From Candidatus Gastranaerophilales bacterium (lineage in GTDB: Bacteria > Cyanobacteriota > Vampirovibrionia > Gastranaerophilales > Gastranaerophilaceae): a stretch of 64,000 nucleotides of DNA. The translations under genes were made by a program, and so were the position numbers. Numbering within the stretch: the first letter of the stretch is position 1; every line of letters starts with the position of its first letter. The stretch is taken from contig CALUYB010000003.1 in assembly GCA_944324905.1 (NCBI GenBank), forward strand, positions 62,001 through 126,000. Direction: 5' to 3'. The notes beneath the pieces were generated by a model. That model saw only the letters and a list, made by a program, of their open reading frames with translations, had not been told where the DNA came from and did no database searches. This document shows, one piece after another, positions 35,278 to 43,737 of the stretch.

Positions 35278-35283
35278 AATTTA

Positions 35284-36495
35284 ATGAACAAAAATACAAA
35301 CGAAATTTTAACCCTGATTACTTCGCTAATTAATAATAACGAAATAAATAAGATTGATTTCTATACAAAAATACTAAAAGAAATCAACAGCGTTATTAAA
35401 GCAAAGGCATTGGGGATTTATTTTATAAATTCAGATAGCTTTGAGCTAAAAGGCTGTTATCCTGAAAATAACAGCTTAATTAACCTTGACAGCCCATTTT
35501 ACAATAAAATTTCAAATTGTCCTACAAATACTATGCAGTTTAAAGAGGGTGATTTTTTAGCTTGTTCAAAGCTTTTAATTAGAAATTCGCTTTTTGGTGT
35601 ATTTACGGTTCAGGACAGCAGTAAATTTAGTGATGAAAACATTAGTGCAATAGAGACTATTGCAAGTGTTATTTCTTATTTAATAAAAGATTACGAACTG
35701 AACGATGTCTTTAAAATGCAGCTAAAAGCCTTGCAAGACAGCATTGCCGAAAAAAACAGCGCATATGAAATTATTGAAAAGCAGCACAAAAAATTGCTTG
35801 AGCTGGATAAAACCAAAAATTCTTTCCTTGCAAATATTTCGCATGAGTTAAGAACTCCACTTAATGCCATTATCGGTTTTTCGCAAGCCCTTGGTTGTAA
35901 GATTTTCGGGGATTTAAACCCAAAACAGGAAGAATATATAAAAGATATTCAAATATCCAGCTTGCATTTGCTGGGTATGATAAATGAGATTTTAGACCTT
36001 TCTAAAATCGAATCCAAGGTAATGAAAGTGTCACTTTGCGAGCTTTCTCCACAAAATGTGATACAAGAGGCAATAAATATACTTACTCCACTTTTTGAAC
36101 AAAAATCAATCAAGGTAAAATTCACAAATAATTGCAAAAAGAATATTATGGCTGATTACCAAAAATTGCAGCAAATTTTATACAATCTTTTAAGTAATGC
36201 AATAAAGTTTACCCCTGAAAATGGCAAAGTAAACATCAAAACATCGACTCAGGGCAATGATTTTATACTTGAAGTTCAAGATAATGGAATTGGTATAGAT
36301 AAAAAATATCATAATAAAATATTTACAAAATTTGTTCACCTGAATAATCTTTACACAAAAGGGCAAAGTTCAACAGGGCTTGGGCTTACAATTACAAAAG
36401 AGCTTGTTAAATTGCACAAAGGTAAAATCACTCTTGAAAGCGCCCCAAATAAAGGTACCACCTTTAAAATACAACTTAGGGGAGCACTTATATGA
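35284..36495 (+). CDS. Soluble sensor histidine kinase with GAF-like domain
   Basis: This 403-residue kinase has no membrane segment. Residues about 15-140 have a GAF-like fold. A short coiled coil follows, then HisKA with the phospho-acceptor His187 in ANISHELRTPLNAIIGF, and a HATPase domain with YNLLSNAIKFTPE (N box), DNGIGIDKK (G1) and TGLGLTITKELVKLHKGKITLES (G2). The signal is intracellular but unknown. It overlaps the single-domain response regulator by 4 nt (ATGA), so they form a two-component pair. Confidence 0.92.
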   Translation: MNKNTNEILTLITSLINNNEINKIDFYTKILKEINSVIKAKALGIYFINSDSFELKGCYPENNSLINLDSPFYNKISNCPTNTMQFKEGDFLACSKLLIRNSLFGVFTVQDSSKFSDENISAIETIASVISYLIKDYELNDVFKMQLKALQDSIAEKNSAYEIIEKQHKKLLELDKTKNSFLANISHELRTPLNAIIGFSQALGCKIFGDLNPKQEEYIKDIQISSLHLLGMINEILDLSKIESKVMKVSLCELSPQNVIQEAINILTPLFEQKSIKVKFTNNCKKNIMADYQKLQQILYNLLSNAIKFTPENGKVNIKTSTQGNDFILEVQDNGIGIDKKYHNKIFTKFVHLNNLYTKGQSSTGLGLTITKELVKLHKGKITLESAPNKGTTFKIQLRGALI

Positions 36496-36851
36496 AAAAT
36501 ATCCTGATAGTTGAGGATAATCCGACAAATATGAAACTTTTTGCCGACATTTTAGAGGCAAAAGGTTATTCTGTAACAAAAACTTACGATGGGCTTGAGG
36601 CTTACGGCGTAATTAAAGAAAACTCTTTTGATTTAATGATTTTGGATATTCAACTGCCTGAGCTAGATGGTTTTTCACTTCTTAAAAAGCTAAAAGACGA
36701 GAATATTAATTGTCCTAAAACTCTAATTGTATCAGCTTTTGCAATGGATAAAGACAAACAAAAAGCAAAAGCATTGGGTTGTGACAATTATATTACAAAA
36801 CCTATTGATATAATGAATTTTTTAGCAACGGTTAAAAAGCTTACTAAATAA
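36492..36851 (+). CDS. Single-domain response regulator
   Basis: A stand-alone receiver domain of 119 residues, similar in layout to DivK or CheY types. The acidic pair Glu8/Asp9, phospho-acceptor Asp52 (LMILDIQLPELDG), the Ser/Thr switch (LIVSAFAM) and the conserved Lys (NYITKPIDI) are intact. There is no output domain, so it must signal by protein interaction or pass phosphate on. It is translationally coupled to the kinase. The 3' end overlaps the convergent radical SAM gene by 8 nt. Confidence 0.93.
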   Translation: MKNILIVEDNPTNMKLFADILEAKGYSVTKTYDGLEAYGVIKENSFDLMILDIQLPELDGFSLLKKLKDENINCPKTLIVSAFAMDKDKQKAKALGCDNYITKPIDIMNFLATVKKLTK

Positions 36852-38625
36852 TGCTTTTATCATAGATTTTATGCATTTTTAAATTAGAACAAACACCGCA
36901 ATTTGAACATTTTTGCTCGCAAGGGATTGTATTTTGCGCATTTTTTGCTTTGTTATACTCATTAATTAGCCAGTCTTTGTTTAAACCGCAATCGATAATA
37001 TCCCAAGGAGAAATATCATTTGGATTAAGCATTTTAACCGCTTCTTTTGAAAAATCAATACCCAGTTTACAAGCTATATCATTATAAAGTTCAAAATTAA
37101 TATTTTCTTCCCATGAATCAAGATATGAGCCGTTTTTATAAAGCTTGTAAATAAAACGTCCTGCGCCCTTATCAGCACGCGTAAAAAATGCCTCAAGCTG
37201 AGAAACGCGCGGTGAGTGAAAATTTAACTTTGCATTTTTAATTTCAGGCTTTCTTGAAAGCAAAAGTTGCTTCTTGCGCTCAATTTCATCGATGGAATTT
37301 TGTCCATGCCAGCAAAACGGTGTGTGAGGCTTTGGAACAAAAACAGAAATTGAACAGGTGATGGAGGGAAGTCTTAATCCTTCTTTTTTGCAATTATAGT
37401 TAATAGTTTTTATTAAATCAGCAATTGCAAGAACATCTTCATCTTCTTCAAAAGGCAGACCTATAATAAAATAAAACTTTATTTTATCCCAACCGCTTCT
37501 AACGCAGGACAAAACAGCATTTAAAATCTGCTCTTGGGTTAAATTTTTATTAATAACGTCGCGCATTCTTTGACTACCTGCTTCAGGAGCAATTGTAATC
37601 GCGGACTTTTTCTCTTGCTGCATAAGCTGTGCTAGTTTTATTGAAAATTTATCAGCACGCTGGCTGGGCAAGGAAACATTCACGCCTGTGCCGCTAAAGT
37701 GTTTATTAAGTTTTTCAATGATATTTTCAATGTTTGTGTGGTCATTAGATGAAAGAGAAAGCAGAGAATATTCATCATATCCTGTATTTTTAACATAATC
37801 ACATGCAAGGGAAATTATATCATCAGCATTTCTTTCTCTAACAGGCAAATTAGTATGCGCACTTTGACAAAAACGGCATAATCTGCCGCAACCCCTTCTG
37901 ATTTCTACCGTTGCCCTGTCATGCACGCTCACAAAATGTGATATAGGAGATTTTACAGGGTGTGACTTTTTATCAGGTATAAAAATTCTTTTTGTTGTTT
38001 TTTTAGGGTATTTTGGGCAATACACGCCTTGTATTTGAGATAACTCTGCTAAAATTTCATCGCGTGTTTTGGTTTTAATTTTATCGTATAAGTCTAAAAT
38101 TTCTATAAGAACTTCTTCACCATCACCAATTAAAAACAAATCAATAAAATCACTCATTGGTGCAGGGTTAAAGGCGCAAGGCCCTCCTGCAAAAATTATA
38201 GGATCGTCATCTTTTCTCTCATTTGAAAATACTGCTACATTTGAAAATTCAAGCATTTTTAAAATTGTCGTGTAAGACATTTCATATTGTAGAGCAAATC
38301 CTAAAAAATTAAACGAGTTTAAGGGCTTTTTTGATTCTAATGCATAAAGAGGCTTGTTATATTTTTTTAATAAGTCCAGAAAATCTTTATCGGGCGCATA
38401 GGCTCTATCTGCCATATACAATGGATGAGAGTTTACAATATGGTACAAGATTTTATGACCAAAGTTGCTAATTCCAATTTCATATTTATCAGGAAAAACA
38501 AAGGCGACCTTGACATTTGCCTTGTTAAAATCCTTGTTAGCACTTAAAAATTCATCACCTATATAACGTGAAGGTCTTTCACAAGAGGATAAAATTAAAG
38601 CATATTCATCTAAAAAATTACTCAT
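36844..38625 (-). CDS. Radical SAM protein, TIGR03960-like family
   Basis: The 593-residue protein matches the uncharacterised radical SAM group often annotated TIGR03960. It has an N-terminal B12-binding-like region (AFVFPDKYEIGISNFGHKIL, FAGGPCAFNPAPMSDFID, IGDGEEVL) and the cluster motif RRGCGRLCRFCQ with CxxxCxxC. IAPEAGSQRMRDVINK and FYFIIGLPFEEDED follow. The C-terminus adds a Cys-rich tail (CEQKCSNCGVCSNL) that could hold another Fe-S cluster. In many genomes a DUF2344 domain is fused or adjacent; here a different 105-residue gene overlaps the start by 4 nt. Function unknown. Confidence 0.82.
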   Translation of the reverse strand: MSNFLDEYALILSSCERPSRYIGDEFLSANKDFNKANVKVAFVFPDKYEIGISNFGHKILYHIVNSHPLYMADRAYAPDKDFLDLLKKYNKPLYALESKKPLNSFNFLGFALQYEMSYTTILKMLEFSNVAVFSNERKDDDPIIFAGGPCAFNPAPMSDFIDLFLIGDGEEVLIEILDLYDKIKTKTRDEILAELSQIQGVYCPKYPKKTTKRIFIPDKKSHPVKSPISHFVSVHDRATVEIRRGCGRLCRFCQSAHTNLPVRERNADDIISLACDYVKNTGYDEYSLLSLSSNDHTNIENIIEKLNKHFSGTGVNVSLPSQRADKFSIKLAQLMQQEKKSAITIAPEAGSQRMRDVINKNLTQEQILNAVLSCVRSGWDKIKFYFIIGLPFEEDEDVLAIADLIKTINYNCKKEGLRLPSITCSISVFVPKPHTPFCWHGQNSIDEIERKKQLLLSRKPEIKNAKLNFHSPRVSQLEAFFTRADKGAGRFIYKLYKNGSYLDSWEENINFELYNDIACKLGIDFSKEAVKMLNPNDISPWDIIDCGLNKDWLINEYNKAKNAQNTIPCEQKCSNCGVCSNLKMHKIYDKSII

Positions 38626-38939
38626 GCAAGATTTTCCGGTTTTAGTTTGTCGATGTCTATAATCTCGCCTTCAATTTTACCATTAAAATAAGCATCGAAA
38701 AATAAGTTTAACTTTGAGCCTTCAACAAAAAAATTATAAACAAAAGTGTTTTTATCCACCTTTCTTGCAACTGAAATGTTGTATCTGTTTTTATTTGAAT
38801 ACTCCAGTAAATGCTCAATATTGAATTCAAGCCCGTTTACGTCTTTTTTTAGTTTTATATACTCAAACCCTAAATAAGATTTTAGTTGTGCTACTTTTTT
38901 AGTGTTATTTTTTGTGTCAAATCTGGTTATTTTACTCAT
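38622..38939 (-). CDS. Hypothetical protein (105 aa) upstream of the radical SAM gene
   Basis: I do not recognise it. It is a small soluble alpha/beta protein with a basic N-terminus and acidic C-terminus, without signal peptide or membrane helix. It does not show the DUF2344 motif that usually accompanies the downstream radical SAM family. The 4-nt overlap with that gene implies coupled expression and perhaps a shared complex. A TTTAAT hexamer lies 6 nt before the ATG. Confidence 0.6.
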   Translation of the reverse strand: MSKITRFDTKNNTKKVAQLKSYLGFEYIKLKKDVNGLEFNIEHLLEYSNKNRYNISVARKVDKNTFVYNFFVEGSKLNLFFDAYFNGKIEGEIIDIDKLKPENLA

Positions 38940-38945
38940 ATTACT

Positions 38946-38951
38946 ATTAAA
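38946..38951 (-). promoter_or_regulatory. -10-like TTTAAT before the 105-aa gene
   Basis: On the minus strand the hexamer ends 6 nt before the ATG at 38939. The match to consensus is modest. Confidence 0.35.
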
Positions 38952-38989
38952 TAATAACTGAGGTAAAATTTCAAAGTTTTAATATTTTT

Positions 38990-39028
38990 TAATAAAATCC
39001 GCATTTAAAAACTTATAAATGCGGATTT
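38990..39028 (-). terminator. Hairpin downstream of the Gln-rich HEAT-like gene
   Basis: AAATCCGCATTT (38995-39006) and AAATGCGGATTT (39017-39028) form a perfect 12-bp stem with a 10-nt loop. On the minus strand it is followed by TATTAAAA and lies about 46 nt after the stop at 39075. Confidence 0.6.
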
Positions 39029-39074
39029 GAATATAGTTAACTATTTTGTGCTTATTATAAAATTACTCAGTTTG

Positions 39075-40295
39075 TTATGCTGCTTTTGCTTCTTGAGTTT
39101 TTTCTTCTTTTGGTTGTTCTGCAGCTTGAGCTTCAGGTGCTTGTTGTTCAGTTTGAGCTGTTTGTTCTTGCTGGGGTTGTTCAGCCTGAGCTGCTTGTTC
39201 TTGCTGTGCAGCAGCTGGTTGTTGAGCTGACTCAGCAGGTGCAACGCTTAAGTTATTAAGAGCATTTTCAGCTACACTTTTAACCATCTGATCTTGGCCA
39301 TTTAGTGCAGGTTGAAGTGCTTGTTCAACATCAGCTTTTTCTTCAGGTTTTGCCATGTATTGCAATGCTTGAACACCTGCTGATCTTACTTCTGGATTTG
39401 GATCATTTTTAATTACGTTTGCAATGTCATTATAGCCCATCAGCTCTTTAATTCCCGGTTGAGCAGGAGCTTGTTTACCTTGTTCTTGTTGAAATTGAGC
39501 ATATTGTGCAACATTATCTCTTGCGGCTTTTTGCAACATTGAAAGTGTGAATAAAGCTATCATTTTATTTTTATCAATGTAGAATTTTTCAGCACCCTTG
39601 CCTAATTTTGCTTCTTCTTCAGGTGTTAATTGTTGTCCATTATCTTTTTTAGCTATAAGTTGCAATTCTTCTTCACTAGGCTGCGGTAAGGAGCTGCTGT
39701 CTTTGTTAATAATGTCAATCAAACCTTGTTTAACAGGGTCAACTGCTGCTTGTAAAACTAAATCAGGGCTGGTATTTACAATGTTAGCAATTGATGTGAT
39801 TGCATTTTTTTGAGTTACATAATCGGGGCTTTTTAAGTCTTGAACCAATGCATCTACATTAAGCTGAGGAACATTCTCTTGTGGAGTTACTTCAGGCATT
39901 TGCGGTTGCTGTGTTTGTTCAACTTGATTGGCTTGTTGAGGTTGTGTTTCAATTGCGCTCTGTGGCATTTCTTGCTGAACTACAGGTGCTGTTTCTTGAA
40001 TGTTTGGCATTGGTATAATTTTTTGTTGATTATCATAAATTGGTGCGCTCATAATTTGTTGCGGCATTGTAGGAAGCGTTGGATTCATTGCGTATTGTTG
40101 ATACGGGGAAACCGCAAAGTTTTGAGGCTGTTGTGCCCATGCTGATGCTTGAGGCATTGAATAAAGTTGATTTGTATAACCATAAGGTGCGCAATTATTT
40201 GGAGCAGAACCATAACTTTTTGGTTCATAAATATTTATGCTAACAGCAGATGGTGATTGAGGGTATTGCTGCTGAAAATACTGCGGTTGTATCAT
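39075..40295 (-). CDS. Gln-rich protein with HEAT-like repeats and AVSINI motif
   Basis: The 406-residue protein has three parts. The N-terminus (1-150) is Pro/Gln-rich and includes SAVSINIYEPKSYG. The centre (about 155-345) has alpha-helical HEAT-like repeats such as LKSPDYVTQKNAITSIANIV and DPNPEVRSAGVQALQYMA. The tail is very rich in Gln, Ala and Glu. There is no signal peptide. The AVSINI motif is shared with the 40863-41642 protein, so these are probably paralogues. HEAT repeats suggest a protein-binding scaffold. A GGAG site precedes the ATG. Function unknown. Confidence 0.7.
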   Translation of the reverse strand: MIQPQYFQQQYPQSPSAVSINIYEPKSYGSAPNNCAPYGYTNQLYSMPQASAWAQQPQNFAVSPYQQYAMNPTLPTMPQQIMSAPIYDNQQKIIPMPNIQETAPVVQQEMPQSAIETQPQQANQVEQTQQPQMPEVTPQENVPQLNVDALVQDLKSPDYVTQKNAITSIANIVNTSPDLVLQAAVDPVKQGLIDIINKDSSSLPQPSEEELQLIAKKDNGQQLTPEEEAKLGKGAEKFYIDKNKMIALFTLSMLQKAARDNVAQYAQFQQEQGKQAPAQPGIKELMGYNDIANVIKNDPNPEVRSAGVQALQYMAKPEEKADVEQALQPALNGQDQMVKSVAENALNNLSVAPAESAQQPAAAQQEQAAQAEQPQQEQTAQTEQQAPEAQAAEQPKEEKTQEAKAA

Positions 40296-40422
40296 TATAC
40301 GTTTCTCCTTTTCTAATAAAATTCTTATTATCTGATATTATAAATCTTGTGATTAAAAATTATTGCTAAATATTTGCTAAATTTTAAGTTTTGTAACAAA
40401 TGTCTTAAAAAGCCCGATTTTG

Positions 40423-40863
40423 CTACTTCAAATAGTCTTTCCTTTCAAATATATTGGTGCTGTTTTTAATAAAATCCCATGCTACAGACAAACCAAGACC
40501 AATAATGCCTGCTTTTCTTGTTCCGTCTTTTTTGGCAAAGAATGCTAAAGCAGAAAAACCAAGGGTAGCTATATTATAACCAATTCCTTTTGCTACGCCC
40601 TTGAGGTAGCCTGTTGCAGTATTCCATATTTCAGAAATTTGCAATGGATATTTAAAATTCATTAACCATTTTTTCATGGCATTGTGTTTTTCGCTTGGGT
40701 AATTAAGCTTAGATGAACCGATTTGATCAGCAATAAAGTCATCCGCGTAATTTTTTTCACGTTTAATGTTAGCTTCTCTTACGCCAAGTTTGTGAATATC
40801 GTATAAAGAAGCACCTGTAGCTAGTGTTGCAGCTGACTTAGAGGCAATATTTAATATATTCAT
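40423..40863 (-). CDS. Hypothetical protein with one hydrophobic segment (146 aa)
   Basis: Unrecognised. It is a basic protein with a Gly-rich hydrophobic stretch near the C-terminus (GLGLSVAWDFI) and another around GIGYNIATLGFSALAFFA, so one or two membrane helices are possible. The N-terminal ASKSAATLATGASLYDIHK is helical. A GGAGG site lies in the 3' end of the upstream HEAT-like gene, and the start and stop codons overlap (TAATG), so the two are translated together. Confidence 0.6.
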   Translation of the reverse strand: MNILNIASKSAATLATGASLYDIHKLGVREANIKREKNYADDFIADQIGSSKLNYPSEKHNAMKKWLMNFKYPLQISEIWNTATGYLKGVAKGIGYNIATLGFSALAFFAKKDGTRKAGIIGLGLSVAWDFIKNSTNIFERKDYLK

Positions 40864-41642
40864 TATTTAACCTCCTTTGTTGCCTCAGTTGTATCTTCTT
40901 TTTTTGACTCAACCACTTGTCCTTCTTCTGGTTTAAATTTAACTTTATCACCGGCACTCAATTTTAACAAGATTTGCGTTGCTAGTGACGAGTCTTCACC
41001 GTATTCTTTTTGTCCATCAGCTTGGATAGCTTTTAGAAGCTCTAAAGTTTGTTCGTTTCCTTTTGCATAACCTGCATCAAGGATTGTTAAACCTAAAAAG
41101 CGAACAGCAGAGTTTGGATCTTGCAAAATCTTGTTTAACAACGCAGTTAAAGCTACGTCATTTTTTCTGTTTAAATCTTCTTTAAATCTGTCTAATAAAT
41201 CATTTGCGGCCATTAATCTGACCTTAGCATCTTGAGAATTCAAATAATTTTCTAAAGTTTTTATATAGTCATCCGTTAAAGGAATTTTTTCTCTTAATTC
41301 TTCTTTTTTTTCTTCTGTTTTATTTTCCTCTTTATTATCAGCAGAAGCTGCTCCAACAACCGGTGCAGGAGGGGTTGGTGATTTGTCCTGTTGATTTGGT
41401 AGAGCATTTAGTGAGTTTGAATTAACATTGTTATTATAATTCATAGGGTATTGCATCTGCATTGGCTGAGCAGAATAATAGCTTGTAGTAGGATATTGAT
41501 ATACACCATTTTGGTATGGCTGACACATTGGATTTGTCATACCAACGGTTGGGTTCATAATGTTTATAGAAACAGCACCGCATGACGCAGTTGGAACTGC
41601 CTGCGGCATATATGTTTGCTGATTATATAAAGGATAACTCAT
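40863..41642 (-). CDS. HEAT-like repeat protein with AVSINI motif
   Basis: The start is set at ATG 41642 because GGAG lies 7 nt upstream; the longer in-frame ORF begins in the leader. The 259-residue protein has a Tyr/Gln/Pro-rich N-terminus with GAVSINIMNPTVG and a low-complexity acidic spacer (KEENKTEEKKEELREK). A HEAT/armadillo-like region follows (about 120-235: YLNSQDAKVRLMAANDLLD, LLNKILQDPNSAVRFLGLTIL). It resembles the downstream 39075-40295 protein in layout and motif. Probably a cytoplasmic or envelope-associated scaffold; function unknown. Confidence 0.7.
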   Translation of the reverse strand: MSYPLYNQQTYMPQAVPTASCGAVSINIMNPTVGMTNPMCQPYQNGVYQYPTTSYYSAQPMQMQYPMNYNNNVNSNSLNALPNQQDKSPTPPAPVVGAASADNKEENKTEEKKEELREKIPLTDDYIKTLENYLNSQDAKVRLMAANDLLDRFKEDLNRKNDVALTALLNKILQDPNSAVRFLGLTILDAGYAKGNEQTLELLKAIQADGQKEYGEDSSLATQILLKLSAGDKVKFKPEEGQVVESKKEDTTEATKEVK

Positions 41643-41785
41643 ATTAAGACTCCACTTCCTTATATTAATAAACTCAACGGCTCTATATAAAATGCCTAAA
41701 TTTGAAAAAATATTAAGAATTATTAACATTTGAATAATTATTTTTGTGATATATTTGAATAAACAGCTTGAAGCAAGGAGAGAAC

Positions 41786-43237
41786 ATGTCGCTTGAGGAT
41801 ATGAAAGAAAAATATGAAATGGTTATAGGACTTGAAGTCCACGCACAACTAAAAACTAATACAAAAATATTTGCTCCAGACGGAGCAGAGTTTGGCAAAG
41901 AACCAAATACACAGACTTCAGCTATTACTTTGGGCATGCCGGGTGTCTTGCCTGTATTAAATAAAGAAGCTGTAAGGATGGGTATTTTAACCGGTCTTGC
42001 GCTAAATTCTCAAATTCCTAAAAGATGCAAGTTTGACAGAAAGCAGTATTTTTATCCTGATTTGCCAAAGGGTTATCAAATTTCACAATTTGACGAACCT
42101 ATTTGCCTTGGCGGATGGGTGCAAATTTCAAATAAAAAAATAGGAATTACTCGCGCTCACTTGGAAGAAGACGCAGGAAAACTTGTGCACGCTGGCGCTG
42201 CAGGTCTTTACGGCTCATCATATTCTCTTGTTGACCTTAACCGCGCTGGAACTCCATTGTTAGAAATTGTTTCAGAGCCTGACATGCGCTCATCTGAAGA
42301 AGCCAGAGATTACGTTGAACAATTAAGAAATATTTTAAGATACATTGGTGTTTGCGATGGCAACTTGGAAGAAGGCTCAATGAGAGCTGACGCAAATATT
42401 TCAGTTCGTCCGAGAGGTCAAAAGGAATTTGGTACAAGGGCTGAAATTAAAAACGTAAACAGCTTTAGGGCATTGCAAAGAGCTATAGAATATGAATTTG
42501 AAAGACAAACAGACCTAATTGAAAGCGGCGGTGAAGTTGTTCAAGAAACAAGACTATGGGACGATAACAGCGGAACAACTTCCTCTATGAGAGGAAAAGA
42601 AGACGCTCATGACTACAGATATTTCCCCGAACCCGATTTAATGCCCCTTGAAATAAGCAGGGAATGGATTGAAGACATTAAAAAATCCATGCCCGAATTG
42701 CCGCAACAAAAGCTGGAAAGATATATTTCGCTAGGTTTGAGCGAATATGACGCAAATGTACTTGTAAATCAAATGGATATTGCGTTATTCTACGATGAAG
42801 CACTAAAGGGTGGTGTAAATCCAAAAACAGCCTCTAACTTCTTGACAGGCGAAATTGCTGCTTATTTAAAAGAAGAAAAGGTTTCAATTGGTGAAACAAA
42901 ACTCAGTGTTGAAAATTTCGTGAAATTACTTTCATTACTTGAAAAAGGCACAATTTCAAATAACATTGCAAAACAACTTGTGGTTGAAATTTTAAAATCA
43001 GGCGAAGACGCACAACAATTAGTTGATAAAAAGGGCTTGAGCGTGCTTTCTGACGCTAGTCAACTTGAAGAACTTGCAAGAAAAGTTGTTGAAGCAAATC
43101 CTGAACAGGTTGCAGCATACAAAGGCGGCAGGGATAAGCTTTTTGGTTTCTTTGTAGGTCAAATCATGAAAGAAACAAAAGGCAGGGCAAATCCACAAAT
43201 GCTGAATGAAATTTTGAAAAAAGAATTGGAAAAATAA
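41786..43237 (+). CDS. gatB: Aspartyl/glutamyl-tRNA amidotransferase subunit B
   Basis: GatB is the kinase/binding subunit of the GatCAB complex that converts Glu-tRNA(Gln) or Asp-tRNA(Asn) to the amides. Motifs are MVIGLEVHAQL at the start, KYFYPDLPKGYQISQ-type sequence (KQYFYPDLPKGYQISQFD), LEEDAGKLVH, DLNRAGTPLLEIVSEPD and EIKNVNSFRA, and the C-terminal YqeY-like tail domain. ATG 41786 is preceded by AAGGAGAG. At 483 residues it is standard. gatC is 10 kb away and gatA is not in the window, so the complex genes are dispersed. Confidence 0.96.
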   Translation: MSLEDMKEKYEMVIGLEVHAQLKTNTKIFAPDGAEFGKEPNTQTSAITLGMPGVLPVLNKEAVRMGILTGLALNSQIPKRCKFDRKQYFYPDLPKGYQISQFDEPICLGGWVQISNKKIGITRAHLEEDAGKLVHAGAAGLYGSSYSLVDLNRAGTPLLEIVSEPDMRSSEEARDYVEQLRNILRYIGVCDGNLEEGSMRADANISVRPRGQKEFGTRAEIKNVNSFRALQRAIEYEFERQTDLIESGGEVVQETRLWDDNSGTTSSMRGKEDAHDYRYFPEPDLMPLEISREWIEDIKKSMPELPQQKLERYISLGLSEYDANVLVNQMDIALFYDEALKGGVNPKTASNFLTGEIAAYLKEEKVSIGETKLSVENFVKLLSLLEKGTISNNIAKQLVVEILKSGEDAQQLVDKKGLSVLSDASQLEELARKVVEANPEQVAAYKGGRDKLFGFFVGQIMKETKGRANPQMLNEILKKELEK

Positions 43238-43275
43238 TCTTTTTTTGGTATCATTATTTGGAGAGCTGCTGAAAA

Positions 43276-43321
43276 GCAAATTGACAATTTAATAGACTGA
43301 TTTATACCTGCCGGTGTGATG
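43276..43321 (+). repeat. 46-bp direct repeat, first copy (tRNA-Leu 5' end duplicate)
   Basis: This segment is identical to 43377-43422 and includes the region just upstream of tRNA-Leu plus its first 11-12 bases (GCCGGTGTGATG). The copies are offset by 101 bp. Between them lie a hairpin AAACATGC-GTA-GCATGTTT and an inverted fragment of the tRNA D-arm sequence (ACCAATTTCATCAC). Confidence 0.85.
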
Positions 43322-43376
43322 CTAAACATGCGTAGCATGTTTAAGAGAATATGTAGACCAATTTCATCACATCTTG

Positions 43377-43422
43377 GCAAATTGACAATTTAATAGACTG
43401 ATTTATACCTGCCGGTGTGATG
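43377..43422 (+). repeat. 46-bp direct repeat, second copy (functional tRNA-Leu context)
   Basis: Identical to 43276-43321; it runs from the upstream sequence (GCAAATTGACA) into the first 12 bases of the intact tRNA-Leu. Confidence 0.85.
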
Positions 43423-43496
43423 AAATTGGTAGACGTGCCAGACTCAAAATCTGGTGTGGTTCACCCCACGTGCCGGTTCGACTCCGGCCACCGGCA
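43411..43496 (+). tRNA. tRNA-Leu (CAA)
   Basis: An 86-nt cloverleaf: acceptor GCCGGTG/CACCGGC, D-arm with GAAATTGGTAGACG, anticodon stem CCAGA/TCTGG with loop CTCAAAA (anticodon CAA), a long variable arm (TGTGGTTCACCCCACG), T-arm GCCGGTTCGACTCCGGC, discriminator A. CCA is not encoded. It is followed by a terminator hairpin and by tandem copies of its own 3' end. Confidence 0.95.
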
Positions 43497-43513
43497 GTAT
43501 AAACATAATTTAA

Positions 43514-43536
43514 CCCACGCAAGGTGTGGGGTTTTT
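43514..43536 (+). terminator. Terminator after tRNA-Leu (copy 1)
   Basis: CCCAC (43514-43518) and GTGGG (43526-43530) with a 7-nt loop, then GTTTTT. A second copy lies at 43630-43652 with six T. Confidence 0.7.
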
Positions 43537-43629
43537 AATTGAGTCGAACCGACCCCACGCATATGTTGTAGTCGCAACCTCACGGTCGCTCAGTCGACTC
43601 CGGCCACCGGCAGTATAAATATAATTTAA

Positions 43630-43652
43630 CCCACACAAGGTGTGGGTTTTTT
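43630..43652 (+). terminator. Terminator, duplicated copy 2
   Basis: CCCAC (43630-43634) and GTGGG (43642-43646) followed by TTTTTT; this is the same element as 43514-43536, shifted by 116 bp. Confidence 0.6.
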
Positions 43653-43737
43653 AATAGAGTCGAACCGACCCCACGTATATGTTGTAGTTGCAACCTCACG
43701 GTCGCTCAGTCGACTCCGGCCACCGGCAGTATAAACA

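Larger units (their letters stand above)
43478..43737 (+). repeat. 116-bp tandem repeat containing tRNA-Leu 3' end and terminator
   Basis: Units begin at 43478, 43594 and 43710 (the last one partial), each with TCGACTCCGGCCACCGGCAG, the 3' end of tRNA-Leu. Each full unit continues through AATTTAACCCAC, a terminator hairpin and an inverted segment GAGTCGAACCGACC with CGGTCGCTCAG, which can pair with the next TCGACTC. The two full units differ at a few positions. I see no coding potential here. Confidence 0.9.

Noticed and set aside
39041-39259. Small ORFs in the Gln-rich tail of the HEAT-like gene
   Set aside because: They are alternative frames of a CAA/GCA-rich low-complexity tract.
43478-43737. 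CRISPR array
   Set aside because: The repeat units are 116 bp and contiguous without unique spacers, contain tRNA 3' ends, and no cas genes are present.
43478-43737. Extra tRNA genes or tRNA pseudogenes
   Set aside because: Only the T-arm 3' half and acceptor 3' strand are repeated; no D-arm or anticodon arm is present, so no cloverleaf can form.
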